A program made the position numbers and the translations under genes. A stretch of 51,194 nt of DNA, from NCBI GenBank assembly GCA_034436015.1, contig DAOTWG010000002.1, positions 1-51,194 of the forward strand, in the 5' to 3' direction. The notes beneath the pieces were generated by a model. That model had not been told where the DNA came from and did not search any database. It saw only the letters and a program-made list of their open reading frames with translations. The stretch is from DAOTVX01 sp034436015 (lineage in GTDB: Bacteria > Chloroflexota > Anaerolineae > Anaerolineales > Villigracilaceae). How positions within the stretch are numbered: the stretch's first letter is position 1; each line of letters opens with the position of its first letter. Positions 41,285 to 51,194 of the stretch are shown here, piece by piece.

Positions 41285-42214
41285 TCAGAACCAATCTTTC
41301 TTATAGAAAATGTACGCAGCGGCGCCGCAGGTAGTCATGGAAAGTAAAATGATGATGAAAAGCATGAGGGGATGGTTGCCTCCTGGAAGAGGGACGTTCA
41401 TTCCATAGAACGCGGCGAAGATGGCCGGTATGTTGATGATAATCGTCAAGGCGGCCAAAGCCTTCATCACGACATTCAGGTTGTTGGAGATGATAGAGGC
41501 GAATGCGTCCATCATTGAGCTGAGGATATTGCTGGCGATGTGGGTCATTTCCAATGCCTGCTGATTCTCTGTGAGAACATCTTCCAGCAAATCCCTGTCT
41601 TCTTCATACTGATTGAAGAGCTGCGTTCGTTGTAGGCGTTCCATGACGACCTGATTAGAACGCAAGCCGGTCGTATAGTAGACCAGGCTTTTTTGATATT
41701 TAAGGATTTCCAATACCTCGCGATTCCGTGTAGATTGTTGTAACTGGTCTTCTAGTTGTTCTACGGTTTTGTTGATTTCTCGAACGTGGGTTAGATAGCG
41801 CGTTGCCGTTTCGAGGAAAATGTAGAGGGCAAAGCGATACCGCTTGCCGGTCTTCATTCCGCGGTATTTCCCGTTGCACAACGCGCGTGTAATGTCGTTG
41901 TCGAACTTACATACCGTGATCACAAACTGGTCGGCCAGAATAATGCTCAAAGGGATCGTGATGTAAGGGATATCCACCCCCGTTCCTTGGAAGTATGGGA
42001 TGCGCAAGAGTATGAGGGTGTAGTCCTCGTCTCGTTCCGTGCGCGCCATCTCGTCCAGGTCCAGAGCGGCGGCGATGAGCTCGGCCTCTAGCCCCCATTC
42101 TTTGAGTTGAGCCATGTCCTCTGGCGTGGGGTCAATCACATTGATCCAGCAGCCATTGGTTGCCTCGTCGAGCCTGATCAGCCCTTCTTCGGTGGTCTTG
42201 TAGATGGCGAGCAT
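41285..42214 (-). CDS. corA: CorA-like divalent cation transporter
   Basis: 309-aa inner-membrane channel for Mg2+ (also Co2+ or Ni2+ in some relatives). A soluble N-terminal domain (about 1-240) has a long helix (NKTVEQLEDQLQQ and on), followed by two C-terminal membrane helices. The family motif YGMN is at 270-273 in YGMNVPLPGGNHP. The acidic-basic ends around KKDWF are typical. AGGAGAG precedes the ATG at 42214. It is convergent with the MFS gene and shares no operon. Confidence 0.92.
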   Translation of the reverse strand: MLAIYKTTEEGLIRLDEATNGCWINVIDPTPEDMAQLKEWGLEAELIAAALDLDEMARTERDEDYTLILLRIPYFQGTGVDIPYITIPLSIILADQFVITVCKFDNDITRALCNGKYRGMKTGKRYRFALYIFLETATRYLTHVREINKTVEQLEDQLQQSTRNREVLEILKYQKSLVYYTTGLRSNQVVMERLQRTQLFNQYEEDRDLLEDVLTENQQALEMTHIASNILSSMMDAFASIISNNLNVVMKALAALTIIINIPAIFAAFYGMNVPLPGGNHPLMLFIIILLSMTTCGAAAYIFYKKDWF

Positions 42215-42791
42215 GGCAACTCTCCTATGGCAAAAAAGATTACGGCGGATGCCGCTCAGCAATCTCTATATAGAGAAGCATTCGTACCTTGCGCATCCCC
42301 GGGACTTAAGGGATCGCCGTCCACTGAGAGAGATAGGTCATTCGTTTCGGGCACCATAATGGCAAGGGCTCTGAATGCTAGAACCCAATTTTAAGCCCGT
42401 TAGCGGTTTTCAGGTAAGCGGGAAAAGTATATGCCGATAATTTTACATTTATTTAGCCTTCGCGTGCCGCTTTTCCACTTGGGCCCGAAAAACGCTTTCC
42501 TTGCGGCTTTGACCACAGAATCGGCTTCGTTTTTGGCGTTTTTCCCATACAGAACATTATAGAAAAAGCCCCCAGTGGAGCCTGGCTATAGCAGACCAGA
42601 AGGGCTATCTTGCAGAACCGCAAGACGGCCCTTTGAGGCCGTCGCATCCAAAGACCCAGATTGAGAATTGCTAAGTGGGTATTTTAAGTTGTTGGTGCTG
42701 GTTCTTTAGCCTGCTTTCGAGGAGTGATGCGAAAATACGTGAGCACAAGAACAAAAACTCCTGGCTGTGGATTCCCAGGGGCTTTTGATAA
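42215..42791. other. Intergenic region between corA and lexA
   Basis: No convincing coding region was found. A perfect 7-bp hairpin, GACGGCC/GGCCGTC with loop CTTTGA, is at 42624-42643. A TATAAT on the minus strand lies near 42560, without a clear -35 box. The region may hold a small RNA, but nothing matches an RNA family known to me. Confidence 0.35.
42754..42782 (-). terminator. Terminator after lexA
   Basis: On the minus strand CCCTGG and CCAGG pair in a stem of 5-7 bp (one G-U), followed by AGTTTTTG. It lies just past the lexA stop. Confidence 0.55.
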
Positions 42792-43454
42792 TCAATTGGC
42801 TCTATCGAGTTTACGAATTACCATGATGACCTTGCCTTGTACGTGCACGTCCTCTTTTTTGTCAATATAAATGGGCGCCATGGTTGGATTGGCCGGCTGG
42901 AGACGAATGCGTTTGCCCTCGTCGTAGAAGTACTTGAGGGTAGTTTCGTTGCGGGTCTTTATCCAAACGGCAACCATGTCGCCATTGCTGGCTTGTTCGA
43001 CCTTTTTCATAATGACAAGATCGCCGTCGTCGATCATGGCGTCAACCATGGAATCCCCCTGTACTTCGAGCGCGAAGAGTTCGCTATCTTGCTCGCGTGC
43101 AGGAAGCAGACTGCGAGCGAGCGTGACGCTGCTTTCCGCGTCGTAATAGTTGAAATCCGAGGGCGGGACAGGCACCGGCTCGCTGGCGAAGATGCGCCCT
43201 ACGATGGGAATTTGCAAGAACGGGATGCTATCGCCTATCGGCAGAATGGCGCGAGAGACGTTCTGCCCGCGCCGAATCAAGCCCAGTGCTTCCAACTGCT
43301 TGAGGTAGTACGTCACGACTGAGGTGGAAGAGATCCCCGTCGCTTCGCCGATTTCCCGAATGGAAGGCGGATAGCCATGCTTCTCAAGGTATTCTTTGAT
43401 GAAATTCAACACCCGTTGGTGGCGAGCCGTCAGGCCCTTTTTGGTCCGTACCAT
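42792..43454 (-). CDS. lexA: SOS repressor LexA
   Basis: 220-aa repressor of DNA-damage genes. The winged-helix DNA-binding domain (about 5-68) has GYPPSIREIGEATGISSTSVVTYYL. The S24 peptidase domain has Ser135 in VQGDSMVDAM and Lys174 in ETTLKYF. The cleavage site reads IFA-SEP (Ala90-Ser91), where most LexA proteins have Ala-Gly. Start at 43454, with AAGGTG about 6 nt upstream; the frame is open for 89 codons more, but those lie across the promoter. The promoter at 43503-43531 contains a LexA box, so lexA is self-regulated. Confidence 0.95.
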   Translation of the reverse strand: MVRTKKGLTARHQRVLNFIKEYLEKHGYPPSIREIGEATGISSTSVVTYYLKQLEALGLIRRGQNVSRAILPIGDSIPFLQIPIVGRIFASEPVPVPPSDFNYYDAESSVTLARSLLPAREQDSELFALEVQGDSMVDAMIDDGDLVIMKKVEQASNGDMVAVWIKTRNETTLKYFYDEGKRIRLQPANPTMAPIYIDKKEDVHVQGKVIMVIRKLDRAN

Positions 43455-43502
43455 AGTGCACCTTTGCCTTTCTGTGAAAAATCGCTCATCTGTGCTATTT
43501 AT

Positions 43503-43531
43503 ATAATAGCAGAACATTCGTTCTGTGTCAA
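43503..43531 (-). promoter_or_regulatory. lexA promoter
   Basis: Minus-strand TTGACA (43526-43531), a 17-bp spacer and TATTAT (43503-43508). The spacer holds the LexA box. It has the same design as the leftward promoter at 37-65. Confidence 0.85.
43512..43523. promoter_or_regulatory. LexA operator in the lexA promoter
   Basis: GAACATTCGTTC matches GAAC-N4-GTTC and lies between the -35 and -10 boxes of lexA. The inner ATTC departs from RNRY only at its third base. Confidence 0.85.
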
Positions 43532-43544
43532 GCCTCAATGCGAC

Positions 43545-43633
43545 TGTTCCAACATGTGGCGGAGGTGAGGGAGAGAAGCGCGTTTCCTCTTGCGCTGGCG
43601 AAGAGGGGAGCGTGTTTCGCTGATGTTGGAACA
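43545..43633. repeat. Long-range inverted repeat upstream of lexA
   Basis: TGTTCCAACAT (43545-43555) and ATGTTGGAACA (43623-43633) are perfect complements, with 67 nt between them. The interval contains an inner CCTCTT/AAGAGG stem. This could be a structured RNA of about 90 nt or a protein-binding site. Its function is unknown. Confidence 0.5.
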
Positions 43634-43744
43634 ATCGCTCCCAGGCGCGCGCGAGAGTTGTTGGCGGCATGGTTCTGCAGTACAATTCCTCAGAGTGACA
43701 CGACAACTTGTGCGTGGACACGGTAAAGATCTCTCACCGCCGCC

Positions 43745-43773
43745 TTGCCAGGATGAGGATTGCGTGCTATAAT
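43745..43773 (+). promoter_or_regulatory. rho promoter
   Basis: TTGCCA (43745-43750), a 17-bp spacer and TATAAT (43768-43773) with TG at 43765-43766 form a strong extended -10 promoter facing rho. Confidence 0.8.
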
Positions 43774-44084
43774 CATAAAGCCATCTGGTGGCTTGGCTCA
43801 TCCACAGCAGGATGACAAGTTGATTTTCTTGCTACCTTACCCCTTTGTTCACATGCGAGATTCTCTCTATCCCGTTCGTGGGGGCGCTTGTTCTGGCATG
43901 TATTGGCTGACCAGCGCGCCAGCACAGTAAACCTTTCTTGATAACCAAGGCGCAATGCTATTGCGAACGCGATTCCCCTTCCCCCGCATTTATCCTGGAG
44001 AAAAATGGTTGTTCCTAGCATCCTTGTCTCGGCAAGGAAGGGGAGAGACGTTGCTTTTGATATACCCTCTTCTGGCAGGTATTC
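43774..44084 (+). promoter_or_regulatory. Long rho leader
   Basis: About 300 nt lie between the promoter and the rho ATG. An AGCCA/TGGCT hairpin is at the 5' end (about 43780-43795). I see no clear leader peptide. Long leaders are known sites of Rho self-termination in other bacteria, and the same is possible here. Confidence 0.5.
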
Positions 44085-45362
44085 ATGAACGTTATCGAAC
44101 TAGAAAACAAATCCCTTGCTGAATTACGCACTGTTGCCAAAGATTTCAACATTTCCAATGCTCATCGCTTGAAGAAAGAAGCGCTTATTCTGGGGATATG
44201 TCAAGCGGAGGCCTCTCGGCAAGGCCTGGATGTGCGCGGCGGCATTTTGGAGATCATGAGCGAGGGCGTGGGCTTTCTACGTTCAGCGCGCTATACAGTC
44301 AGTGAAGAGGATGTATATGTCTCCCAGGCGCAATTGCGACGATATGAATTGCGCTCGGGCGATCTGGTAATCGGTCATGTTCGCCCCCCGCGCGAAACGG
44401 AACGCCATTGGGGACTGTTGAAAGTCGAGAGCGTGAACGGGCTGGATCCCGAACAGGCCCGCTATCGTCCTCGCTTTGAAGATCTGACGCCGATCTTTCC
44501 CAATCAGCTCTTCGATTTGGAAACAGACCAAGAGGTTCTTGCCACCCGTCTCATCAATCTGATTGTCCCTATTGGACGCGGCCAGCGTGGGCTGATCGTC
44601 TCGCCGCCCAAGGCGGGGAAAACAACGATCCTCAAGCAGATTGCCAATGCGATCTCCAAAAAGTACCCTGATGTACACCTGATGGTCGCGTTGATTGGCG
44701 AACGGCCCGAGGAAGTCACAGACATGGACCGTTCGGTAGATGCCGAAGTCATCGCCTCTACCTTCGATGAACCGGTGACCTCGCACGTTCGCACGGCAGA
44801 AATCGCTCTCGACCGCGCGAAACGACTAGCCGAGGTGGGGCGGCACGTGGTCATCTTGATGGATTCGATCACCCGTCTGGCGCGCGCCTATAATCTGGTT
44901 GTCAATCCCTCCGGCCGGACGCTATCTGGCGGTATGGATCCCTCGGCGCTTTATCCGCCCAAGCATTTCTTCGGCGCGGCGCGCAATTTTGAGGAAGGCG
45001 GTTCGCTGACGATCATCGCCACCTGCCTGGTGGATACGGGCTCTCGCCTCGACGACGTGGTGTACGAGGAATTCAAGGGCACCGGGAACATGGAACTCCA
45101 CCTGACGCGCAAATTACAGGAACGGCGCATTTTCCCTGCGGTGGACATCGAGCGTTCCTCTACCCGCCGCGAAGACTTACTCCTGCCGCCGGATGTACTG
45201 CAACGCGTCTGGACAATGCGCCGGATGTATATCCAAATGACAGCTCCCCCGCCGCAGGGGGCGGGCATGGATTCGGCAATCGCCACGGAGGCGATTCTGC
45301 AACGTCTGGCAAAATCGAAAACCAACCGCGAGTTCCTGGATACTTTAACGGAGGACTTGTAG
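44085..45362 (+). CDS. rho: Transcription termination factor Rho
   Basis: 425-aa hexameric RNA helicase. The N-terminal domain (about 1-45) has LAELRTVAKDFNIS, and the RNA-binding CSD follows (about 50-125, GILEIMSEGVGFLR). The ATPase domain has Walker A SPPKAGKTT (173-181), Walker B HVVILMDSITRLARAYN and the Q-/R-loop regions SGGMDPSALYPPKHFFGAARN and ERRIFPAVDIERSSTRRE. The length is normal for the short form without a large insert. It starts after a long leader, and its stop is immediately followed by the M23 peptidase gene. Confidence 0.97.
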   Translation: MNVIELENKSLAELRTVAKDFNISNAHRLKKEALILGICQAEASRQGLDVRGGILEIMSEGVGFLRSARYTVSEEDVYVSQAQLRRYELRSGDLVIGHVRPPRETERHWGLLKVESVNGLDPEQARYRPRFEDLTPIFPNQLFDLETDQEVLATRLINLIVPIGRGQRGLIVSPPKAGKTTILKQIANAISKKYPDVHLMVALIGERPEEVTDMDRSVDAEVIASTFDEPVTSHVRTAEIALDRAKRLAEVGRHVVILMDSITRLARAYNLVVNPSGRTLSGGMDPSALYPPKHFFGAARNFEEGGSLTIIATCLVDTGSRLDDVVYEEFKGTGNMELHLTRKLQERRIFPAVDIERSSTRREDLLLPPDVLQRVWTMRRMYIQMTAPPPQGAGMDSAIATEAILQRLAKSKTNREFLDTLTEDL

Positions 45363-46385
45363 ATGTCGCGTTTCACCCTGGTCAGTTGGAGCGTTACTGC
45401 TCTACTGGTCATCGTTCTGGTTGGCGTGGCGATCTGGCGTCTGCATCCCTTTGCCGTTTCGTCTTCTCCCATCGCGGAGGCCTCCCCTGCTTCTCCGGTG
45501 GAGGAACAGGCCAGCTTGCCTTCCACGGTGAGCAAACAGGCGCAACCGGTCGCGATCGTGCGTCGCAGTTCGCTCGATACAACGGTTTCTCGGATGGACG
45601 ATTACAAGGTCGGCGAGTATAAGGTCAGGCGTGGCGACTCGTTGTTTGGCATCGCCGCGGCGCACGATATCAAGCCCGAGACGCTCTATTGGGCCAATCA
45701 GGATATATTCCAGGGAAGCCCGGATAATATTCATATTGGAGATATTCTACGTATTCCTCCGGTAGACGGCGTCTATTACCAATGGCAGGAAGGGGATACG
45801 ATCGAATCCGTCGCCGAGCGATATGAGGTAGAACCGGAGGCTATTCTCAACTGGCCGGGCAATCAAATAGACTTGACGAATCCCATCATCGAACCGGGAA
45901 CCTATGTCATGATACCGGGCGGCGAGGATAACGATCAACCGATTTTCATTCAGACGGTTTCACGTTACAGCGGGTCTGTGGCAACCGCCTGTGGCGGGGG
46001 ATATATTGGCGGTGGATTCTTCTCCTGGCCGGCGCCGAATCGTTATCTTTCCGGCTATAACTATGGTCAAGGGGGCCACCGCGGCATTGACATCGCGGCT
46101 ACCGAGGGGACGCCGATCTATGCGGCCGATAGCGGTGTGGTGACCATGGCCAGTTTTGGCGCTTGGAATTATGGGTATGGCAATGTGATTCAAATCGATC
46201 ACGGCAACGGTTTTGTGACCCTGTATGCCCACCTGAGCGTACTCTACGTCCGCGTCTGCCAGAGTGTGCCGCGAGGGGCGACCATTGCAGCGGCCGGCAG
46301 CACCGGCAACTCGTTCGGCGCCCATCTACACTTCGAGATTCGCTACAACGGGGTGGCCGTCAACCCTTGGGATTACCTTCCTTAG
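45363..46385 (+). CDS. LysM and M23 endopeptidase, exported
   Basis: 340-aa cell-wall protein. One N-terminal membrane anchor (about 8-26) is followed by a Ser/Pro/Ala-rich region, a LysM domain (YKVRRGDSLFGIAAAHDI, about 86-133) and a second LysM-like module (about 138-186). The M23 domain comes last, with the zinc ligands in GGHRGIDIAA and HLHFEIRYNG and a third His in LYAHLS. It likely cuts peptidoglycan cross-links. The ATG directly follows the rho stop, so it is probably co-transcribed with rho. Confidence 0.92.
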   Translation: MSRFTLVSWSVTALLVIVLVGVAIWRLHPFAVSSSPIAEASPASPVEEQASLPSTVSKQAQPVAIVRRSSLDTTVSRMDDYKVGEYKVRRGDSLFGIAAAHDIKPETLYWANQDIFQGSPDNIHIGDILRIPPVDGVYYQWQEGDTIESVAERYEVEPEAILNWPGNQIDLTNPIIEPGTYVMIPGGEDNDQPIFIQTVSRYSGSVATACGGGYIGGGFFSWPAPNRYLSGYNYGQGGHRGIDIAATEGTPIYAADSGVVTMASFGAWNYGYGNVIQIDHGNGFVTLYAHLSVLYVRVCQSVPRGATIAAAGSTGNSFGAHLHFEIRYNGVAVNPWDYLP

Positions 46386-46403
46386 GTATGATGACTAGCC
46401 ATC

Positions 46404-47186
46404 ATGATTGACGAGCAGCAATTGCGTCAACGTTTGGCCTGCCTGCCGTTAGGGGAGTTTCGCTTTTTCAGGAGCGTTGGTTCCACGAACGACGAAGCGT
46501 TGCTTTGGGCGGCAAGCGGCGCGCCTGACCTGTCGCTTGTCTATGCGGAGGAGCAGACCGCCGGCCGCGGGCGCGGGGGACGTCGCTGGTTCACGCCGGC
46601 GGGCACGGCGCTGGCGTTCAGTCTGGTGTTGCACCCCTCACCCGGGGCCGAACCGCCTGTGTCGTTCTTTTCCGCCGTTGGCGCGCTGGCGGTCTGCGAG
46701 ACTCTGCGCGCGCATGGTCTAGACGCGGAAATCAAGTGGCCGAACGACGTGCTCATCCGACGGCGCAAGGTGTGCGGAATCTTGAGTGAAGCGATCTGGT
46801 CTGGTTCCACCTTGGAAAGCGTAGTGTTGGGCATTGGCGTAAACATCCGGAAAGAGGCCGTCCCTCCGGCGGAATTCCTGAATTTTCCGGCAACCAGCGT
46901 AGATGGCGAGACCGTTAAGCGAGCAGACCGCCTGGCCTTGCTTGTTGAAATGCTGGCTGCCCTGATTTACTGGCGAGAGCAGATGACGGCGTCCTTTTTT
47001 CTGCAAACCTGGGAACAGCGGCTGGCGTTTCGCGGCGAAGAGGTGGAGGTTTCGCTGGATACCGGTGAACGGCGCGTTGGCGTTCTGGATGGTTTGACTC
47101 GCGAGGGTGGTCTGCGTTTGCGCGCGGCGCAGGGCCAGACCTTTACTGTCCACTTTGGGGAAGTGCGATTGCGCCCGCTCCTGTGA
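46404..47186 (+). CDS. birA: Biotin-[acetyl-CoA-carboxylase] ligase
   Basis: 260-aa biotin protein ligase of the single-function type, without the N-terminal DNA-binding domain. The family motifs are VGSTNDEALLWA (about 25-36), the biotinoyl-AMP loop AEEQTAGRGRGGRRW (about 51-65), LKWPND-like EIKWPNDVLI and GILSEAIW. A C-terminal SH3-like domain lies at about 210-258. It attaches biotin to carboxylase carrier proteins. It is 18 bp after the M23 gene. Confidence 0.95.
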   Translation: MIDEQQLRQRLACLPLGEFRFFRSVGSTNDEALLWAASGAPDLSLVYAEEQTAGRGRGGRRWFTPAGTALAFSLVLHPSPGAEPPVSFFSAVGALAVCETLRAHGLDAEIKWPNDVLIRRRKVCGILSEAIWSGSTLESVVLGIGVNIRKEAVPPAEFLNFPATSVDGETVKRADRLALLVEMLAALIYWREQMTASFFLQTWEQRLAFRGEEVEVSLDTGERRVGVLDGLTREGGLRLRAAQGQTFTVHFGEVRLRPLL

Positions 47187-47228
47187 TATACTAAGTTTAC
47201 ATACTCGTTTGATTCCTGGAGGCCGTCT

Positions 47229-47540
47229 ATGTTCGACAACTTGCGCGACCAGGCTTCGTCCTCTCCTTTTTTTCAAGAAGACTTGCCCCCGGAGGACGCG
47301 GCGAACATTCCGGAAATGCAGCCGGTCTCCGCGTTCGAACCGGGTTTTGAGTCGGGTTTTGCGGCCGGTCTTGAATCGGGTTTCGAGACGGGGTTTGAAC
47401 AGCCGGCCACGGCTGGTCGCTTCCTGGGCATGACGGCAAAGCAACGTTTCCTCCTAGTTTTATTGCTCTTCTTCGCTGTGTGCCTGATTGGCGCCTCGTT
47501 CCTCGTGGTGACGGGAAAATTCTTCCTCTCCTTTGGCTGA
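47229..47540 (+). CDS. Small membrane protein with Gly-Phe-Glu repeats
   Basis: 103-aa protein. The N-terminal half is acidic and contains a short tandem repeat EPGFESGFAAGLESGFETGFEQ (about 37-58, unit about 4 residues, G-F-E-x). One membrane helix follows (about 74-93). Function is unknown. GGAGG precedes the ATG, and an extended -10 box (TGATATACT, 47184-47192) right after birA may drive it alone. Confidence 0.7.
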   Translation: MFDNLRDQASSSPFFQEDLPPEDAANIPEMQPVSAFEPGFESGFAAGLESGFETGFEQPATAGRFLGMTAKQRFLLVLLLFFAVCLIGASFLVVTGKFFLSFG

Positions 47541-47645
47541 GGAGGCCCACGGGAAGCAGAAAGCTCTTCCCTCGCGGGGTCTGCCTGAGCGGCAAGGAGA
47601 GGATGAACAAGGGAGGAAGAATCAAACAGAGGGGCTGACGTATTC

Positions 47646-48230
47646 CTAGAATTTGTGTTGGGAAGCCAAGTAATTGACGATGGCCGTGTCGTAGCGGGCT
47701 GTCATCTGAAAACCCTTGATGGCCAGGCGCACGCGCATCTCTTCCGGAATTTCCCCTTTTGTGTTCAACGTTGCCAGCACCATGGCGTAGTCTGAAGGGT
47801 CGCAGACCAACGTGACGCGCGCGTGATTCTTGGCGGCGGCGCGGATAAGCGTTACCCCACCGATGTCAATGTTCTCGATTGCCTCAGCGTAGGTGACGCC
47901 GCGCTTGGCAATCGTCGCCTCGAAGGGATAAAGGTTCACGACAGCCATATCTATATAATCCCAACCGAGCGCAAGCAGTTGGCGGCGATCTTCCTCGGTG
48001 GGACGCGCCAGCAGACCGCCGTGAATGGCAGGGTGGAGAGTCTTGACCCGACCGCCGAGAATCTCCGGCGAACGCGTGTATTCGGCCACTTCCAGCACGG
48101 TCAAACCCTTCTCGCGCAAGAGACGCGCGGTGCCGCCGGAGGCCAAAAGTTGCCAGCCCAGGTCGCGCAAACCGGAAGCGAAGTCCACAAGGCCGCTCTT
48201 ATCGTACACAGAGAGAATGGCTGTCGGCAT
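47646..48230 (-). CDS. purH: IMP cyclohydrolase domain, stand-alone PurH N-terminus
   Basis: 194-aa protein equal to the N-terminal (MGS-like) IMP cyclohydrolase domain of bifunctional PurH, the last step of IMP synthesis. Motifs include ILSVYDKSGLVDFA, LLASGGTARLL, GGRVKTLHPAIHGGLLAR (about 62-79), VNLYPFEATI and NIDIGGVTLIRAAAKN. It ends cleanly at MTARYDTAIVNYLASQ, the domain boundary. The AICAR transformylase domain is absent from this region. It may be a natural split gene with the partner elsewhere. GAGGTGA precedes the ATG. Confidence 0.88.
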   Translation of the reverse strand: MPTAILSVYDKSGLVDFASGLRDLGWQLLASGGTARLLREKGLTVLEVAEYTRSPEILGGRVKTLHPAIHGGLLARPTEEDRRQLLALGWDYIDMAVVNLYPFEATIAKRGVTYAEAIENIDIGGVTLIRAAAKNHARVTLVCDPSDYAMVLATLNTKGEIPEEMRVRLAIKGFQMTARYDTAIVNYLASQHKF

Positions 48231-48768
48231 ACACTCACCTCGCGGATTCAGATTTTCCTCCAGAAACGCCAGAATCATGGCGTTGATCTCCTCTTGCGTG
48301 GGGGAGACCTGGCCCCCTGCAACTTGTGATTTCCATTACGGACTGTTACTAGTGTAGCGGAAATACCCGCTTCTGTCAAACGCGCGTGCAAAGTTTCTGC
48401 CTGATCCAGCGGCGCCACGCCGTCTCTATCGTCGTGAAGAATGAGGAGGGGCGGGTCGCCAGGGGCAATAGAGGTGTTTGCCTGCGCTGGCGCCGATCGC
48501 GCCAATGCGGTTCGGACCGAGAGGATAATTCGGCGGCGCGCAAATGGCGAATCGCGCACTTGACATCCTAATCATGGCAGGGAACTTGATTTGCGGCGTG
48601 GTCAGGCGGTCATTGACGGATACCACTCGATAACCGTAGCCGGTCAGATAATTCCATCCTTGCCCTTCCGCCTTATCCCTTTCCATCCAGCATCCAGCTG
48701 CCGCCATGCACATAGACTACTGCCGGCCATGGCCCGCCGGACTTAGGGCAGGAAACGTCCAGCGTCTG

Positions 48769-48805
48769 CTGGAAGAATACGGACGCGATCTGACCGACCT
48801 GGCGC
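48769..48805 (+). pseudogene. clpB-like relic
   Basis: 37 bases read LEEYGRDLTDLA and match clpB at 49454-49490 in 33 of 37 positions; three of the four differences are silent and one changes Lys to Glu. The match stops sharply on both sides and is soon followed by TGA. It is in the same orientation as clpB, 0.7 kb upstream. Confidence 0.6.
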
Positions 48806-48922
48806 AGAGATGAGTAGAGCACCTTGTTGTGCTTCGCCGAACACGATGGTTGATCGTACGCTTCCTCAAACATTCTTTTTACCCTTCTCCAACCTTTCTC
48901 CAACACAGCCCGACTATATTTT

Positions 48923-48952
48923 TGTAGGACAACTGCTCGCAGTTGTCCTACA
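48923..48952. repeat. 30-bp near-perfect palindrome before clpB
   Basis: TGTAGGACAACTGC-TC-GCAGTTGTCCTACA is a perfect 14-bp inverted repeat with a 2-base centre, starting 57 bp before the clpB ATG. It is not CIRCE (which has TTAGCACTC arms). It could be a dispersed intergenic repeat, a transposon remnant or a regulator site. Confidence 0.7.
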
Positions 48953-48979
48953 TGCACTTATCGGTAAGGAGAACGTACC

Positions 48980-51194
<2,215 letters not shown>

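Larger units (their letters stand above)
48275..48957 (-). pseudogene. Decayed alpha/beta hydrolase (esterase) gene
   Basis: Three pieces of one esterase lie in three different minus-strand frames. The first (48673-48957) has WPAVVYVHGGSW, the oxyanion region. The second (48426-48713) has GYGYRVVSVNDRL and NRIGAIGASAGKHL, the nucleophile. The third (48275-48559) has PLLILHDDRDGVAPLDQAE and GNHKL, the acid and His. At least two frameshifts are needed, and about 90 residues are missing between nucleophile and acid. It resembles acetyl-xylan or feruloyl esterase-like families. The first piece also overlaps a clpB-like relic on the other strand. Confidence 0.7.

Noticed and set aside
43455..43721. 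89-residue N-terminal extension of LexA
   Set aside because: It would run across the lexA promoter and operator, and a good ribosome site precedes the ATG at 43454, which matches the family start.

Overview
The window looks like part of a Chloroflexota chromosome (Anaerolineae-like). This is an inference from gene content: lipoproteins with Thr/Pro-rich linkers (9373-10179, 34085-35248), a Gram-positive-type LexA with GAAC-N4-GTTC operators, a secreted protein family with an N-terminal NTVP motif, and the mix of DUF families. No rRNA, tRNA, CRISPR array, prophage or intact insertion sequence was seen. Most of the window is dense chromosomal coding DNA on both strands with short operons. Base composition is moderate, and clpB at the right end looks clearly richer in G+C. 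Layout: 1-100 is a divergent promoter pair with two LexA operators, facing an off-window gene to the left and rplY to the right. 1.5-4.9 kb is a secretion cluster: a small secreted protein, a signal peptidase fused to a DUF5305-like domain and a c-di-GMP EAL domain, and a secreted Asp/Gly-repeat protein. 5-8.6 kb is a leftward block (Nudix hydrolase, murI, C26 amidohydrolase, V4R protein, rplS). 8.9-14 kb holds a HIT protein, an interrupted lipoprotein gene, an orphan GAF-GAF histidine kinase and dnaA with an elaborate leader. 14.7-18.9 kb is a tight three-gene operon with a strong promoter: two membrane-anchored SPFH proteins and a helical protein fused to a LexA/UmuD-like self-cleaving S24 peptidase. 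I regard this as the best candidate for an undescribed system. 19-23 kb holds psuK-psuG, a beta-sandwich-like hypothetical, an MgtC-like protein and a VOC protein. 23-28.5 kb is leftward: a degenerate DNA-methylase-like protein, a GH13 glucosidase, an MFS transporter and a c-di-AMP receptor. 28.8-31.8 kb is a rightward membrane/LiaF-like set plus an ABC ATPase. 31.8-34 kb has small membrane genes, one newly noticed (50 aa) and one frameshifted. 34-37 kb holds a DUF3048 lipoprotein and a methyltransferase plus PD-(D/E)XK-like pair that could be a restriction-modification module. 37-43.5 kb holds an inositol-phosphatase-family enzyme, an orphan receiver protein, an Rrf2 regulator, an esterase, an MFS gene with an internal UGA, a CorA transporter and lexA. 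43.7-47.5 kb is a rightward run: rho with a long leader, a LysM-M23 endopeptidase, birA and a small membrane protein. 47.6-51.2 kb holds a stand-alone IMP cyclohydrolase domain, a decayed esterase and the start of clpB. Two regulatory themes link regions. LexA operators occur at three loci: the left edge, upstream of dnaA, and inside the lexA promoter. Several genes (33178-34011, 39348-40133 and perhaps 37974-38606) have a -10 box exactly six bases before the ATG and no Shine-Dalgarno sequence, which suggests leaderless mRNAs. Genome decay is also visible: two genes with one in-frame UGA each, one frameshifted small gene, a multiply frameshifted esterase, and a 37-base clpB-like relic beside clpB.
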